Source: Verrucomicrobia bacterium Tous-C9LFEB (lineage in GTDB: Bacteria; Acidobacteriota; Terriglobia; Terriglobales; Acidobacteriaceae). Taken from it: a stretch of DNA of 58,368 bases. The position numbers and the translations under genes were made by a program. A model generated the notes under the pieces. That model worked only from the letters and a program-made list of their open reading frames with translations, was not told where the DNA came from and searched no databases. Numbering within the stretch: position 1 is the first letter of the stretch; every line of letters begins with the position of its first letter. The stretch spans positions 1 through 58,368 of the forward strand of contig CAJCIP010000068.1 of NCBI GenBank assembly GCA_903970445.1. The letters are read 5' to 3'. Shown one piece after another: positions 1 to 7,769 of this stretch.

Positions 1-566
1 TGCCCGCGGGTAACCTCCGCGAGCCACTCGCCGTCCTGCGACGCGCCGACGCCATCGTGATCCGCGAAGAAGAACGCGAAGCGGTCGAGGAGCGCGTTCG
101 CGAACTCGCCGGCCCGAACCCGCCACTCTGGTCCGTGCGACGCACACTCCGCTTCCCGCAGCCGCTCGGCGTATTCAGCGCAGGCTTGCGACCGCTCGCG
201 TTCTGCGCCATCGCGCGCCCCGAAGGCTTCGCCGCGCTGCTGCAATCCTCCGGCTGCGGCATCATCGACACCGTCGTTTTCGACGACCACCACGCCTATA
301 CCACATCCGACATCGCCCAAATCCTCAAAGCTGCCCGCGACCTCAAAGCCACCGGCTTCATCACCACTGAAAAAGACGCGGTCAAGCTCAGCTTCGCGTT
401 CCGCGAAATGCTGGAAACTGCCGGTCCCCTCGCCGTCGCCGCGCTCCACGCCGACTTCATCTACAAGGCCCCGGTCATGCGCACGCTCGAAGCCCGCCTC
501 AAATCCCCCGAGCCCCACGCAAACTTCCACCCCAGCGCCGACAAACGCAAGGCGCTCGTTCCATGA
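1..566 (+). CDS. lpxK: Tetraacyldisaccharide 4'-kinase LpxK, C-terminal part
   Basis: This is the 3' end of a gene that starts before the window; the reading frame is open from base 3 and gives about 187 residues of a family usually 330-360 long. LpxK phosphorylates the 4' position of the lipid A disaccharide at the inner face of the inner membrane. Family signatures are visible: PAGNLREPL at the left edge, FDDHHAYT and TTEKDAVKL. The GTG at 57 is an internal codon, not the start. The stop overlaps the next gene by 4 nt (ATGA), so the two are probably translationally coupled and belong to an LPS biosynthesis operon. Confidence 0.93.
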   Translation, partial: PAGNLREPLAVLRRADAIVIREEEREAVEERVRELAGPNPPLWSVRRTLRFPQPLGVFSAGLRPLAFCAIARPEGFAALLQSSGCGIIDTVVFDDHHAYTTSDIAQILKAARDLKATGFITTEKDAVKLSFAFREMLETAGPLAVAALHADFIYKAPVMRTLEARLKSPEPHANFHPSADKRKALVP

Positions 567-1594
567 GAGCGCTGAAAATTCTGATCATTCGCGTTGGGGC
601 CATGGGAGATGTCCTCCACGCGCTCCCCGGCGTTGCCGCCCTGCGCCGCGCCCGCCCCGATTGGCGCATCGACTGGGTTGTCGACCCACGCTGGGCTCCC
701 CTCCTCGTCGCCCGTGATGGCAAAGGACCCATCGTCAACCGCGCGCACCTCGCCGACACCAAACTCTGGTCCAGCGCGCCCCGCTCCAAAGCCACGCTGC
801 TCTCCATCCGCGAACTTGGCCGAGCGCTGCATCGCGAACGCTATGACGTCGTCGTGGACATGCAGGGCACGCTGCGTTCCGCCGTCATCGGCCGCATGGC
901 GCGCGCGTCGGAGTTCGCAGGTTTCCGCGATCCCAAAGAGGCCCTGGCCGCCCGCATCTACCGTCAGCGCCTGCCCCGCGAAGGCGAACACGTCGTCTTG
1001 CAGGGTGCCGCCCTCCTCAGTGCCGCCTGCAGCGTTCCGCTCACGCCCGGGGAGGTCGAGCTTCCGCAAGACACCGACGGCGTAGCCTGGGCCGCTACCC
1101 ACACCAGTTCAAAACCGCTTTGCCTCCTCGCTCCTACCGCAGGCTGGGGAGCCAAGCAGTGGCCAACCGAGCGCTTTGCCGAACTCGCCCGCGAACTCGG
1201 CATCGTCGGCTTCGATGTGCTGGTGAATTCCGCCGGCCACGACGACCCTATCCCCGCCCGCGTTGCCGAACGAAGCAGCGGCGTAGCGCGTATCGTGAGC
1301 CCCGGCATCCCCGCCCTCATCGAGCTCGTGCGCCGCGCGGGCCTCGTCATCGGCGGAGATTCAGGTCCCATTCATTTGGCCGCCGCCCTCAAAGTTCCCA
1401 CCGTCGCGCTCTTTGGCCCCACCGACCCGCAGCGGAATGGCCCGTGGGGACCAGGCGCGCATCGCGTCCTCCGCCACGCCTCTTCCGTTACCAGCTACAA
1501 GCATGTCGACGACCCCGATCCCGGCCTGGCCCGCATCCTCGTTCCCACCGTGCTCGGAGCCGCCGGCGATGCCCTCAATGGGCTTTCCAACTAG
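563..1594 (+). CDS. waaC: Lipopolysaccharide heptosyltransferase I family (GT9)
   Basis: A 343-residue GT9 glycosyltransferase, the usual length for WaaC/RfaC, which adds heptose to the Kdo-lipid A core on the cytoplasmic side. The N-terminus (RVGAMGDVLHALPGVAAL) is the typical first Rossmann strand and helix, and the C-terminal donor-binding signature GGDSGPIHLAAALKVPT followed by LFGPTDP is intact. It starts within the lpxK stop (ATGA overlap), which fits a lipid A/core operon. Assignment to heptosyltransferase I rather than II or another GT9 member is by overall similarity only; the family assignment itself is secure. Confidence 0.85.
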   Translation: MRALKILIIRVGAMGDVLHALPGVAALRRARPDWRIDWVVDPRWAPLLVARDGKGPIVNRAHLADTKLWSSAPRSKATLLSIRELGRALHRERYDVVVDMQGTLRSAVIGRMARASEFAGFRDPKEALAARIYRQRLPREGEHVVLQGAALLSAACSVPLTPGEVELPQDTDGVAWAATHTSSKPLCLLAPTAGWGAKQWPTERFAELARELGIVGFDVLVNSAGHDDPIPARVAERSSGVARIVSPGIPALIELVRRAGLVIGGDSGPIHLAAALKVPTVALFGPTDPQRNGPWGPGAHRVLRHASSVTSYKHVDDPDPGLARILVPTVLGAAGDALNGLSN

Positions 1595-1694
1595 CGGCTG
1601 TCTTTCTTGTTGTCATTCCCGCTGGGACTCTGCGTTCATCGCCGCAGCGAAAATGCCATGCGAGCCAAACCCTGCTCTCTGCGAAAATATCCAA
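1595..1694. repeat. Short intergenic stretch with a dispersed repeat fragment
   Basis: The gap after the heptosyltransferase holds a stretch around 1612-1636 (GTCATTCCC then GGGA and CTGCGTT) that resembles the copy at 7351-7375, where ATTCCC-GAA-GGGAAT forms a perfect hairpin. The copy here is degenerate. It probably belongs to the same scattered intergenic repeat family. Confidence 0.45.
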
Positions 1695-2288
1695 ATGGCC
1701 GCAGCTCCACCTGCGCAACAGAACAGGACCACCTGGCAGAAAATCGCTCGCCGCATCCGCGTGCCGCTCGGCTTTGTTCTGGCTGCCGTTTTCCTCATCT
1801 TTGCGCACCCTGCGTGGCGCTCGCTGGCCTGGGGAGTGCCCTTCGCCGCCGCAGGCATTTGGCTGCGCGGATACGCCGCGGGCTATGTCAAAAAGAACGC
1901 GGAACTTACCCGCACCGGCCCTTACGCGTACACGCGCAACCCGCTGTATCTCGGCTCGATGTTCATCGCGCTGGGCATCGCGCTCGCGGCCGGACGCTGG
2001 TGGCTCGGCGCTCTGCTCGTTGTCCTCTTCCTGCTGATCTACGTCCCAACCATCCTCTCCGAGGAAGCCTTCCTCCGCTCTGAGTTCCCAGGTTTTGTCG
2101 ACTACGCCGGCCGCGTCCCGCGCCTGCTGCCACGCCTCACCCCCGCTCGATTTCCTGACATTCCTGGGGAGCGTGGACGCTTCGACCGCGAGCGGTACCT
2201 CCATCACCGCGAGTACAATGCCCTAGTGGGTGCGCTCGCGATTTATGCCGCCCTCATCCTGCGCCTGCTGCTCACGCGCGGTCATTAG
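1695..2288 (+). CDS. Isoprenylcysteine carboxyl methyltransferase (ICMT/PEMT-like) family membrane protein
   Basis: A 197-residue membrane protein. The signature GPYAYTRNPLYLGSMF, where family members bind S-adenosylmethionine, lies near residues 74-89 and is followed by two hydrophobic helices and the C-terminal EEAFLRSEFPGFVDYAGRVPRLLP stretch seen in the ICMT/phospholipid methyltransferase superfamily (shown here only as landmarks: EEAFLRSEF and YAGRVPRL). Hydrophobic segments are near residues 20-40 and 43-65. The ATG at 1695 was chosen because the upstream in-frame ATG at 1653 lies in repeat-like sequence. The bacterial substrate is unknown; a lipid or small-molecule methyl acceptor is possible. 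Confidence 0.75.
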   Translation: MAAAPPAQQNRTTWQKIARRIRVPLGFVLAAVFLIFAHPAWRSLAWGVPFAAAGIWLRGYAAGYVKKNAELTRTGPYAYTRNPLYLGSMFIALGIALAAGRWWLGALLVVLFLLIYVPTILSEEAFLRSEFPGFVDYAGRVPRLLPRLTPARFPDIPGERGRFDRERYLHHREYNALVGALAIYAALILRLLLTRGH

Positions 2289-2323
2289 CCCGGGCCCTAA
2301 ACACCTTTCTAGGAGACGTAGAG

Positions 2324-3142
2324 TTGAAGTTTGGTACGTTTCTTAGGGTGATGACCCTGTTGCTGATGTTCGCGTCGCTCTACGACGCGAAGTCCGCCAG
2401 GGCGCAGATTTTTGGCGCAAAGCCTGCCACTCCGCAACGCCCTATCCCGACGCTGCAAGCTCCCCAGGGTGGCTTTACTTTCCCGCAACACGAGACCTTG
2501 ACCTTCACCGTGGACTGGCGTGTCTTCACCGCTGGGACCGCCGTCTTCCACCTGGACGCTTCCGGCGACGAGGAAAAAGTCTCTACCACAGCCGACACCG
2601 TGGGCGCGGTCAATCTTCTCTTTCCTGTTGTCGATCGCTTCCAGTCCGGACTGAACACTAAAACCGGCTGCTCCACCGGCTTCACCAAGCAGATTCAGGA
2701 AGGCCGCCGCAAAATCGCCAGCGAACTGTCGTTTGACTACGCACACGGCAAGCAGACGCAGAACGAGCGCAACCTCGTAAAGGGCACGGCGACGCACAAG
2801 GAGGCCAACATCCCGGCCTGCGTCACGGACTCGCTGTCATCGATCTTCTACACGCAATCGCAGCCTCTGGTTGTCGGACAGACGGTCGAGTTTCCACTGG
2901 CTGACTCCATGCGCACCGTCACGGTCGGCCTGAAGGTGGAATCGAAAGAAGAAATCAAGACACCCGCAGGCACCTTCCAGACCGTCAAAGTGCAGGCGAC
3001 CGCTGATGAAGGTGTCGTCAAGAATCGAGGGCACATCTGGATCTGGTACACCGACGACCCACGTCACATCCCGGTGCAAATGCAGGCCCGGCTCCTCTTC
3101 GGAACCATCACCTTCCATCTGCAGTCCATCGATTTGAAGTAG
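2324..3142 (+). CDS. DUF3108 domain protein, secreted
   Basis: A 272-residue protein with a Sec signal peptide (hydrophobic stretch in residues 8-20, cleavage likely near SARAQ). The mature part matches the DUF3108 pattern: a beta-rich domain opening with LTFTVDWRVFTAGTA and ending with the WYTDDPRHIPVQMQ segment. The start is a TTG, preceded by AGGAG at 2311-2315, which makes it convincing. Members are periplasmic or outer-membrane-associated proteins without an established role. Located downstream of the LPS genes, but there is a 35-nt gap and no proof of cotranscription. Confidence 0.8.
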   Translation: MKFGTFLRVMTLLLMFASLYDAKSARAQIFGAKPATPQRPIPTLQAPQGGFTFPQHETLTFTVDWRVFTAGTAVFHLDASGDEEKVSTTADTVGAVNLLFPVVDRFQSGLNTKTGCSTGFTKQIQEGRRKIASELSFDYAHGKQTQNERNLVKGTATHKEANIPACVTDSLSSIFYTQSQPLVVGQTVEFPLADSMRTVTVGLKVESKEEIKTPAGTFQTVKVQATADEGVVKNRGHIWIWYTDDPRHIPVQMQARLLFGTITFHLQSIDLK

Positions 3143-3287
3143 AGGGATAATAGGGGCTCTACGCCAAGGTCTACATTGCAAGAGCCCGGCTTTCGCAGGG
3201 CCATAATCGTGAAATAGAACGGGGCTTTAGCCCCAAAGGGAACAGCCAACGGCTTCCCGAAGCAAGCGGCCTGGAGGCCGCAACATC
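3143..3287. repeat. Intergenic hairpins, one overlapping a ribosome binding site
   Basis: Two hairpins are visible. GGGGC-TTTA-GCCCC at 3221-3234 sits in sequence resembling a dispersed repeat. GCGGCCT-GG-AGGCCGC at 3266-3281 is a perfect 7-bp stem whose right half contains most of the GGAGG (3273-3277) that is the only ribosome binding site candidate for the ATG at 3288. If it folds in the mRNA it would hide that site. Confidence 0.55.
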
Positions 3288-3605
3288 ATGAGCGAAACAA
3301 ACGAAGAAATGCTGGAAGAAATCAATCGCGAGTCGCCGGGCGGGAGCTTCGTCACGATCGGCACTTTCCCTGAACCCGCCACTGCCAACCTCGCGCGTAC
3401 CGCGCTCGAAAGTGCGGGCATCCCATCCTTCCTGCAGGGCGAGAATGCCAACACGCTTATCCCGATGGCGTTCATGGCTCGTCTGCAGGTGCGCAGCGAA
3501 GATGAAGCTGCGGCACGTGATGTTCTTACCTCCGCCGAGCTGACGCCCGAATCGATGGAAAGCGTAACAGCAGCCGAGGCCGCCGACGAAGGCACGCTTC
3601 GTTGA
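3288..3605 (+). CDS. DUF2007-type putative signal-transducing protein
   Basis: A 105-residue cytosolic protein. Residues 18-82 fit the DUF2007 fold: an opening strand with TIGTFPEPATANLARTALE, then AGIPSFLQGENAN and a closing strand LQVRSEDEAAARDVL. The acidic N- and C-terminal tails are not conserved features I recognise. The family is described as putative signal-transducing on weak grounds, with no known ligand. Its stop TGA overlaps the TTG start of queC (TTGA), implying translational coupling. The ribosome binding site lies in a predicted hairpin. Confidence 0.78.
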   Translation: MSETNEEMLEEINRESPGGSFVTIGTFPEPATANLARTALESAGIPSFLQGENANTLIPMAFMARLQVRSEDEAAARDVLTSAELTPESMESVTAAEAADEGTLR

Positions 3606-4324
3606 GCAAAGCAGTCTTCTCAGCCGGAGACCGCCCCAGGGCGGTCGTCTGCCTGTCAGGCGGTATGGACTCCACCGTGTGCGCCGCGCTCGCGGCCCGC
3701 GACTACGACACCTACGGCCTGCACTTCAGCTACGGCCAGCGGACAGAATCGCGTGAGCTCACCTCAGCGCGCGCCGTTGCGCAGACGGTCGGTCTGCTCG
3801 ACCTCATGGAGCTGAAGACGGACCTATTTCGCCGCATCGGCGGCTCAGCATTGACTGACGCGTCTATCGCTGTACCGGAAGCTGTCGCCGCAAGCGCCGA
3901 GGACAGCGCGCAGCGAACGGGTGACAACGTCCCAGTAACCTATGTGCCCTTTCGCAACGCCCATTTTCTCAGCGCCGCGGTCAGTTGGGCAGAGGTGCTC
4001 GGCGCCACAACGGTCTTCATCGGCGCGGTGGAGCAGGACAGTTCCGGCTACCCGGACTGTCGGCCGGCGTATTACGACGCCTTCAATCGCCTCATCCGCG
4101 CGGGCACACGCGACGGCCGGATTTCCATACTCACGCCGCTCATTCGTCTGCGGAAACACGAGATCGTCAAGCTCGGGGTTGAACTAGGCGCTCCCTTGCA
4201 TGTAAGTTGGTCGTGCTATTCGGGTGAAGCCGAAGCCTGCGGAGTCTGCGAAAGTTGCGCGCTCCGGTTGCGGGCCTTTGCGGAAGCCGGAGCGGTGGAT
4301 CCAATTCCTTACGCCGCGCGTTAG
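3602..4324 (+). CDS. queC: 7-cyano-7-deazaguanine synthase QueC
   Basis: A 240-residue ATP-dependent enzyme that converts 7-carboxy-7-deazaguanine to preQ0 for queuosine biosynthesis. The PP-loop SGGMDST is at residues 19-25 with the following LHFSYGQ motif. A zinc site is formed by Cys205, Cys213, Cys216 and Cys219 (CGVCESC). The start is TTG at 3602, overlapping the stop of the DUF2007 gene. The other visible pathway genes, queD and queE, lie 50 kb away and on the same strand, so the pathway is split between loci in this genome. Confidence 0.95.
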   Translation: MSKAVFSAGDRPRAVVCLSGGMDSTVCAALAARDYDTYGLHFSYGQRTESRELTSARAVAQTVGLLDLMELKTDLFRRIGGSALTDASIAVPEAVAASAEDSAQRTGDNVPVTYVPFRNAHFLSAAVSWAEVLGATTVFIGAVEQDSSGYPDCRPAYYDAFNRLIRAGTRDGRISILTPLIRLRKHEIVKLGVELGAPLHVSWSCYSGEAEACGVCESCALRLRAFAEAGAVDPIPYAAR

Positions 4325-4386
4325 CATCACATTTTCGGAGCCGGACCACGATGGCTTTGCTCCCGCCGTCTCATGGAAGGATGACT

Positions 4387-5580
4387 ATGAAAAGAAGCAA
4401 TTCCACCACTCTTGCCACGGCGTTTGCCCTTCTTCTCGCACCGCTGTCCGCGGCGCTTGCCCAGGGTGCAGCGAACGCTACCGTGCACGGTCACGTGCAG
4501 AACGCCGCGGGGCAAATCGTTGCGGGAAAGGTCGAGTTCACGAAAGATCGCTCTGCCGCGGCGAAGGACCAGAAGTATGCCCCCATAGTTCCAATTGACG
4601 CGAGCGGCAACTACACGACGTCTGACGTCACGCCCGGCGATTATTACGTCTACGTCATCAACGCCGACGGCAAGCTCATCGATCGTTTGGAGCTGAGCAT
4701 CAAGGCCGGCGAAAACAAGACCCTGGACTTCGACATGACGCGCGAGGAGTATCTCAAAGCCCTCACGCCGGAAGAACGCAAAGCCATTGAGGACTATAAG
4801 AAGAAAAACGCGGAAGTCACTTCGGCGAACAAGATCGTTGCCAACCTGAATGCAACGTTGAAGCAGGTGCGGGACGACCTCTCCGCCGCCTCCAAAAACA
4901 AGGACGATGTCAGCAAAGATGTCGACTCCATGAAGTCCGCCACCGCGGCCAAGCCGGATGAAGGTCTCCTTTGGGTCACCTATGGCGACACGCTACAGGC
5001 ACAGGGTGACCACCTCGCGAAGGCTGACCGCGACCAGCACAAATCTCCAAACACAGATGACGCCGTCCTGCAGCAGTACAGCGACGCGGCCGACGCCTAC
5101 AAGAAAGGCATCGACCTGGACGCGGCCGGCAAGAAGCCGAATCCTTCCACCCAGGCAGCCGGTTACAACCAGATGGGCAATGCACTGGCGAAGGCGGGCA
5201 AGATTCCAGATGCTGCCGCTGCGTTCGACAGCGCCGCCAAGGTTGAGCCCGCGAAGGCAGGCATGTACTTCGGCAACGAAGCCGCCGTCATGTTCAACAA
5301 CAGCAAGATGGATGACGCTCTTGCCGCAGCGAACAAGGCCATCGCCGCTGATCCGAACCGCGCTGACCCCTACTTCATCAAGGGTCAGGTGCTCGTGCAG
5401 CGCGCCACGGTCGATCCGAAGACTCAGCTTCCCGTTGCGCCCCCAGGCTGCCTTGAGGCCTACCAGAAATACCTCGAGCTGGCCCCCGACGGCCCCCAGG
5501 CTCCTACCGTGAAAGAAGTCCTCACCGGCTTCGGACAAAAGATCGACACCCGCTACAACGCAAAGAAGGGCACGAAGTAA
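4387..5580 (+). CDS. Secreted TPR protein with N-terminal carboxypeptidase-regulatory-like domain
   Basis: A 397-residue exported protein. The ATG at 4387 is chosen because GGAAGG (4375-4380) lies 6 nt upstream. Residues 1-25 form a signal peptide ending near ALAQ. Residues 27-115 look like a beta-sandwich carboxypeptidase-regulatory-like domain (ATVHGHVQNAAGQIV, then VTPGDYYVYVINADGK). Residues 125-185 are charged and helical, probably coiled coil, and residues 190-380 carry TPR-like repeats (AAGYNQMGNALAKAGKIPDA and AALAAANKAIAADPNRADP-type helices). Such architectures are common in Acidobacteriota. Likely a periplasmic scaffold; function unknown. Confidence 0.8.
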   Translation: MKRSNSTTLATAFALLLAPLSAALAQGAANATVHGHVQNAAGQIVAGKVEFTKDRSAAAKDQKYAPIVPIDASGNYTTSDVTPGDYYVYVINADGKLIDRLELSIKAGENKTLDFDMTREEYLKALTPEERKAIEDYKKKNAEVTSANKIVANLNATLKQVRDDLSAASKNKDDVSKDVDSMKSATAAKPDEGLLWVTYGDTLQAQGDHLAKADRDQHKSPNTDDAVLQQYSDAADAYKKGIDLDAAGKKPNPSTQAAGYNQMGNALAKAGKIPDAAAAFDSAAKVEPAKAGMYFGNEAAVMFNNSKMDDALAAANKAIAADPNRADPYFIKGQVLVQRATVDPKTQLPVAPPGCLEAYQKYLELAPDGPQAPTVKEVLTGFGQKIDTRYNAKKGTK

Positions 5581-6005
5581 GGCGCCGCTGGATACAAAAC
5601 GCAAACGCCCCGGCAAGCCGGGCGTTGCTTCGTTGGCATCGAACAGAATCTCAATCGCTCATCATTGATCACTCATAGGAGCCTCTAGCTCACCACGAAG
5701 AACCGTCATCTCGACCGAAGCGGCGCAAGCCGCGTACTGGAGAAACCCCTGTATTCTTCTCCCATTGCCGGACTTTTACAAAGAGCCATAACTCTGATCT
5801 GCTAAAGGGCAATTCGCGCGAAAAGCCCTGCATTCTTCTTCCAGCCGCTTCGCAACACAAGGCCACAAGCCTCGCCCAGCAAACCTGAGCGCCAAAGGCG
5901 CGTCCCATGCCAGCCTGGCGCAACGTCTCAGGTAAAGGTCCCCTAAGGATGAAGACCGCTGAAGGCGCGACCTATACCACCGCCAACGGGCATCATAGAA
6001 CCGGA
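5581..6005. repeat. Repeat-rich intergenic region before moeA
   Basis: About 425 nt without a convincing gene. Besides the hairpin at 5604-5626 it holds an element at 5704-5760 (CGTCATCTCGACCGAAGC, then GCGGC-GCAA-GCCGC at 5720-5733, then TGGAGAAACCCCTGTATTC), a partial echo of its end at 5827-5841 (CCCTGCATTCTTC), and two copies of a GCGC hairpin repeat at 5887-5902 and 5957-5971. The last copies run into the apparent upstream extension of the moeA reading frame, which argues for the later start. Confidence 0.6.
5604..5626 (+). terminator. Hairpin after the TPR protein gene
   Basis: AACGCCCCGGC, a 2-nt AA loop, then GCCGGGCGTT form a 10-bp stem with one bulged C, 24 nt after the stop. It is followed by GCTTCGTT, not a strong T run, so termination is probable but not certain. 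Confidence 0.5.
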
Positions 6006-7313
6006 ATGCCCGAACGCATCCTCAACTTCGAAGAAGCACTCGCCGAAGTCCTCGCCCACGCAACTCCGCTTCTGTTGCGCCCACGCGAAGAAGAATACGT
6101 CTCCCTGCTGGAATCAAAGGGCCGCCCCCTCGCCTTTGAACTGCGTGCCGACCGCGACCAACCACCATTCCCTCGTTCCACCCGCGATGGCTACGCATTG
6201 CGGAGCGGCGATCCTGCCTGGAAAACAGGTAGGTTCCAGATCATTGGGTCTATCCGCGCGGGTGAACGCTGGACGGGTGCAGACCTCTGCAGCGGCGAAG
6301 CCATCGAGATCATGACCGGCGCACCTGTTCCTCCCGGTGCAGACGCGGTGCTGATGTTGGAGCACGCCGTGCGTGACGGCAATGAACTGAGACCGCTACC
6401 TGATCGCGCCCTCAGGCAGGGCGAGAACGTTGTCCCACAGGGAGCGGAAGCTCAGGCTTTCAGCACCATGCTTCCAGCGGGGCGACGCATCGGAACCGCC
6501 GAGATCGGTGTCATGGCAAGCGTCGGCGAACATACTGTAGCGGTCACGCGTAAGCCCCGCGTCGCCATCGTCGCCACCGGCGACGAACTCGTCGAACTCG
6601 CCGCCACGCCCGAAGACTGGCAGATTCGCAACTCGAACAGTGACACACTGTCCTCCCTCGTCAGTCACGAGGGCGGACACCCAGCGCGTCTGCAAATTGC
6701 ACGCGACACCCGTAAAGACCTCTTCGAGCGCATCGCGCAGGGCTCCATGTTCGACCTGCTGCTGCTTTCCGGGGGTGTCTCCATGGGCAAATACGATCTC
6801 GTCGAACCTGTACTCAAGGAGTTCGGAGCCGAGTTCTTCTTCACCGGTGCGCTCATACAGCCCGGCAAACCGGTGGTGTTCGGTCGCCTTCCGAAGGCCG
6901 GCACGTTCCGAACCGACGAGAACGGTCGCCCGTTCATCGGCCCTCATGACCTCGCCAACTGGGCTGGCGAGTGGACCTACTTTTTCGGCCTTCCCGGCAA
7001 TCCTGTGTCCACACAGGTCTGCTTCCAGCTCTTCGTCACGCCCTTGCTGCGCGCGTTGAGCGGCCGCAACGATCTCGCACCGCAGTTCGTCGAAGCGCGG
7101 CTAGTCGAAGATGTGAAAGGCGGAGCGAAGGTCACACGCTTCCTTCCCGCACAGCTGACCGGAGATTGGAAGGGTGTCTTCGCGCGCTTGGTCGGCTGGC
7201 AGGGCTCCGGCGACGTCACCGCCAACGCCCGCGGCAACTGCTACGCCGTCCTGCCGGCGGGTATATCGGCCTTTTCCACCGGGGAAACCGTCCGCGTTCT
7301 CCTCCGCGATTAG
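6006..7313 (+). CDS. moeA: Molybdopterin molybdenumtransferase MoeA
   Basis: A 435-residue enzyme that inserts molybdate into adenylylated molybdopterin. Visible family signatures: PPFPRSTRDGYAL near residue 54, IMTGAPVPPGADAVLM, VAIVATGDELVE, LLLSGGVSMGKYDLVEPVL and FFGLPGNPVSTQVCF. Between PGKPVVFG and GLPGNPVS there is an insertion of about 25-30 residues compared with typical MoeA. The frame stays open upstream to 5907 and 5949, but that part is made of repeat sequence, so the ATG at 6006 (MPERILNFEEAL) is preferred. moaC follows 456 nt downstream, beyond a repeat array. Confidence 0.92.
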   Translation: MPERILNFEEALAEVLAHATPLLLRPREEEYVSLLESKGRPLAFELRADRDQPPFPRSTRDGYALRSGDPAWKTGRFQIIGSIRAGERWTGADLCSGEAIEIMTGAPVPPGADAVLMLEHAVRDGNELRPLPDRALRQGENVVPQGAEAQAFSTMLPAGRRIGTAEIGVMASVGEHTVAVTRKPRVAIVATGDELVELAATPEDWQIRNSNSDTLSSLVSHEGGHPARLQIARDTRKDLFERIAQGSMFDLLLLSGGVSMGKYDLVEPVLKEFGAEFFFTGALIQPGKPVVFGRLPKAGTFRTDENGRPFIGPHDLANWAGEWTYFFGLPGNPVSTQVCFQLFVTPLLRALSGRNDLAPQFVEARLVEDVKGGAKVTRFLPAQLTGDWKGVFARLVGWQGSGDVTANARGNCYAVLPAGISAFSTGETVRVLLRD

Positions 7314-7769
7314 GCCGTTCACGAAGGGCAAAGCTTCCATTTGTTCTTGTCATTCCCGAAGGGAATCCGCGTTTTGCGGCCTGCTATCACTCCCTTCGGG
7401 GAACGTGCGAAATCGATGCATACCAAGAGTCACATGCAAGAGCGCCAAAGGCGCGACATACAACGGCCTAGGGCAGCGCCCGAGGTCACCGTGCTGCAGT
7501 GATCAAGAGCGCCAAAGGCGCGACAGATAACAGCCTAGGGCGAAGCGTAGCGCAGCCCTAGGTAAACAGATCAAGATGTTGAGCGCTGAAGGCGCGACTC
7601 ATTCCCGTCACAGAGCTTGACACGCCCGGTAAAATTAAAACAGAGATAACAGCGTAGCCCGGCCATTTGCCGGGCGTTTTCTTTGCGGGTGGAATTTGGA
7701 CTTCGTCCGAACCTATCCCGTTTCTTTCGAAGACTTTACGTACAAAGTACGGGGGGGGTATACACGGCA
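7314..7769. repeat. Array of dispersed hairpin repeats between moeA and moaC
   Basis: About 456 nt with no gene. Elements seen: ATTCCC-GAA-GGGAAT at 7352-7366; GCGCC-AAA-GGCGC hairpins inside copies at 7440-7459 and 7507-7525; a variant GAGCGCTGAAGGCGCGAC at 7581-7598; and CCTAGGGC ... GCCCTAGG, a perfect 8-bp inverted repeat at 7534-7562, with a shorter version at 7467-7480. The order hairpin, about 10 nt, CCTAGGGC occurs twice, so the repeat unit is composite. The same GCGC unit recurs at 5887, 5957 and 54702. Confidence 0.7.
7657..7683 (+). terminator. Rho-independent-type terminator upstream of moaC
   Basis: GCCCGGC (7657-7663), a 5-nt loop and GCCGGGC (7669-7675) form a perfect 7-bp stem followed by GTTTTCTTT. 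It lies after the repeat array and 87 nt before the moaC ATG, so it separates moaC from moeA transcription or attenuates moaC. Confidence 0.65.

Noticed and set aside
461..1102. 213-codon antisense frame opposite lpxK and the heptosyltransferase
   Set aside because: It is the GC-rich mirror of two well-supported genes, has no recognisable domain and no ribosome binding site.
7434..7602. CRISPR array
   Set aside because: Copies are few, palindromic, unequally spaced and scattered at other loci, with no cas genes.
7617..7650. Sigma-70 promoter TTGACA before moaC
   Set aside because: TTGACA at 7617-7622 is present but no -10 at 16-18 nt; the candidate A/T-rich hexamers are at 7, 13 or 21 nt, and a terminator hairpin follows.
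7684..7769. Molybdenum cofactor riboswitch before moaC
   Set aside because: No Moco-element-like secondary structure is recognisable; only a terminator and a G run are seen.
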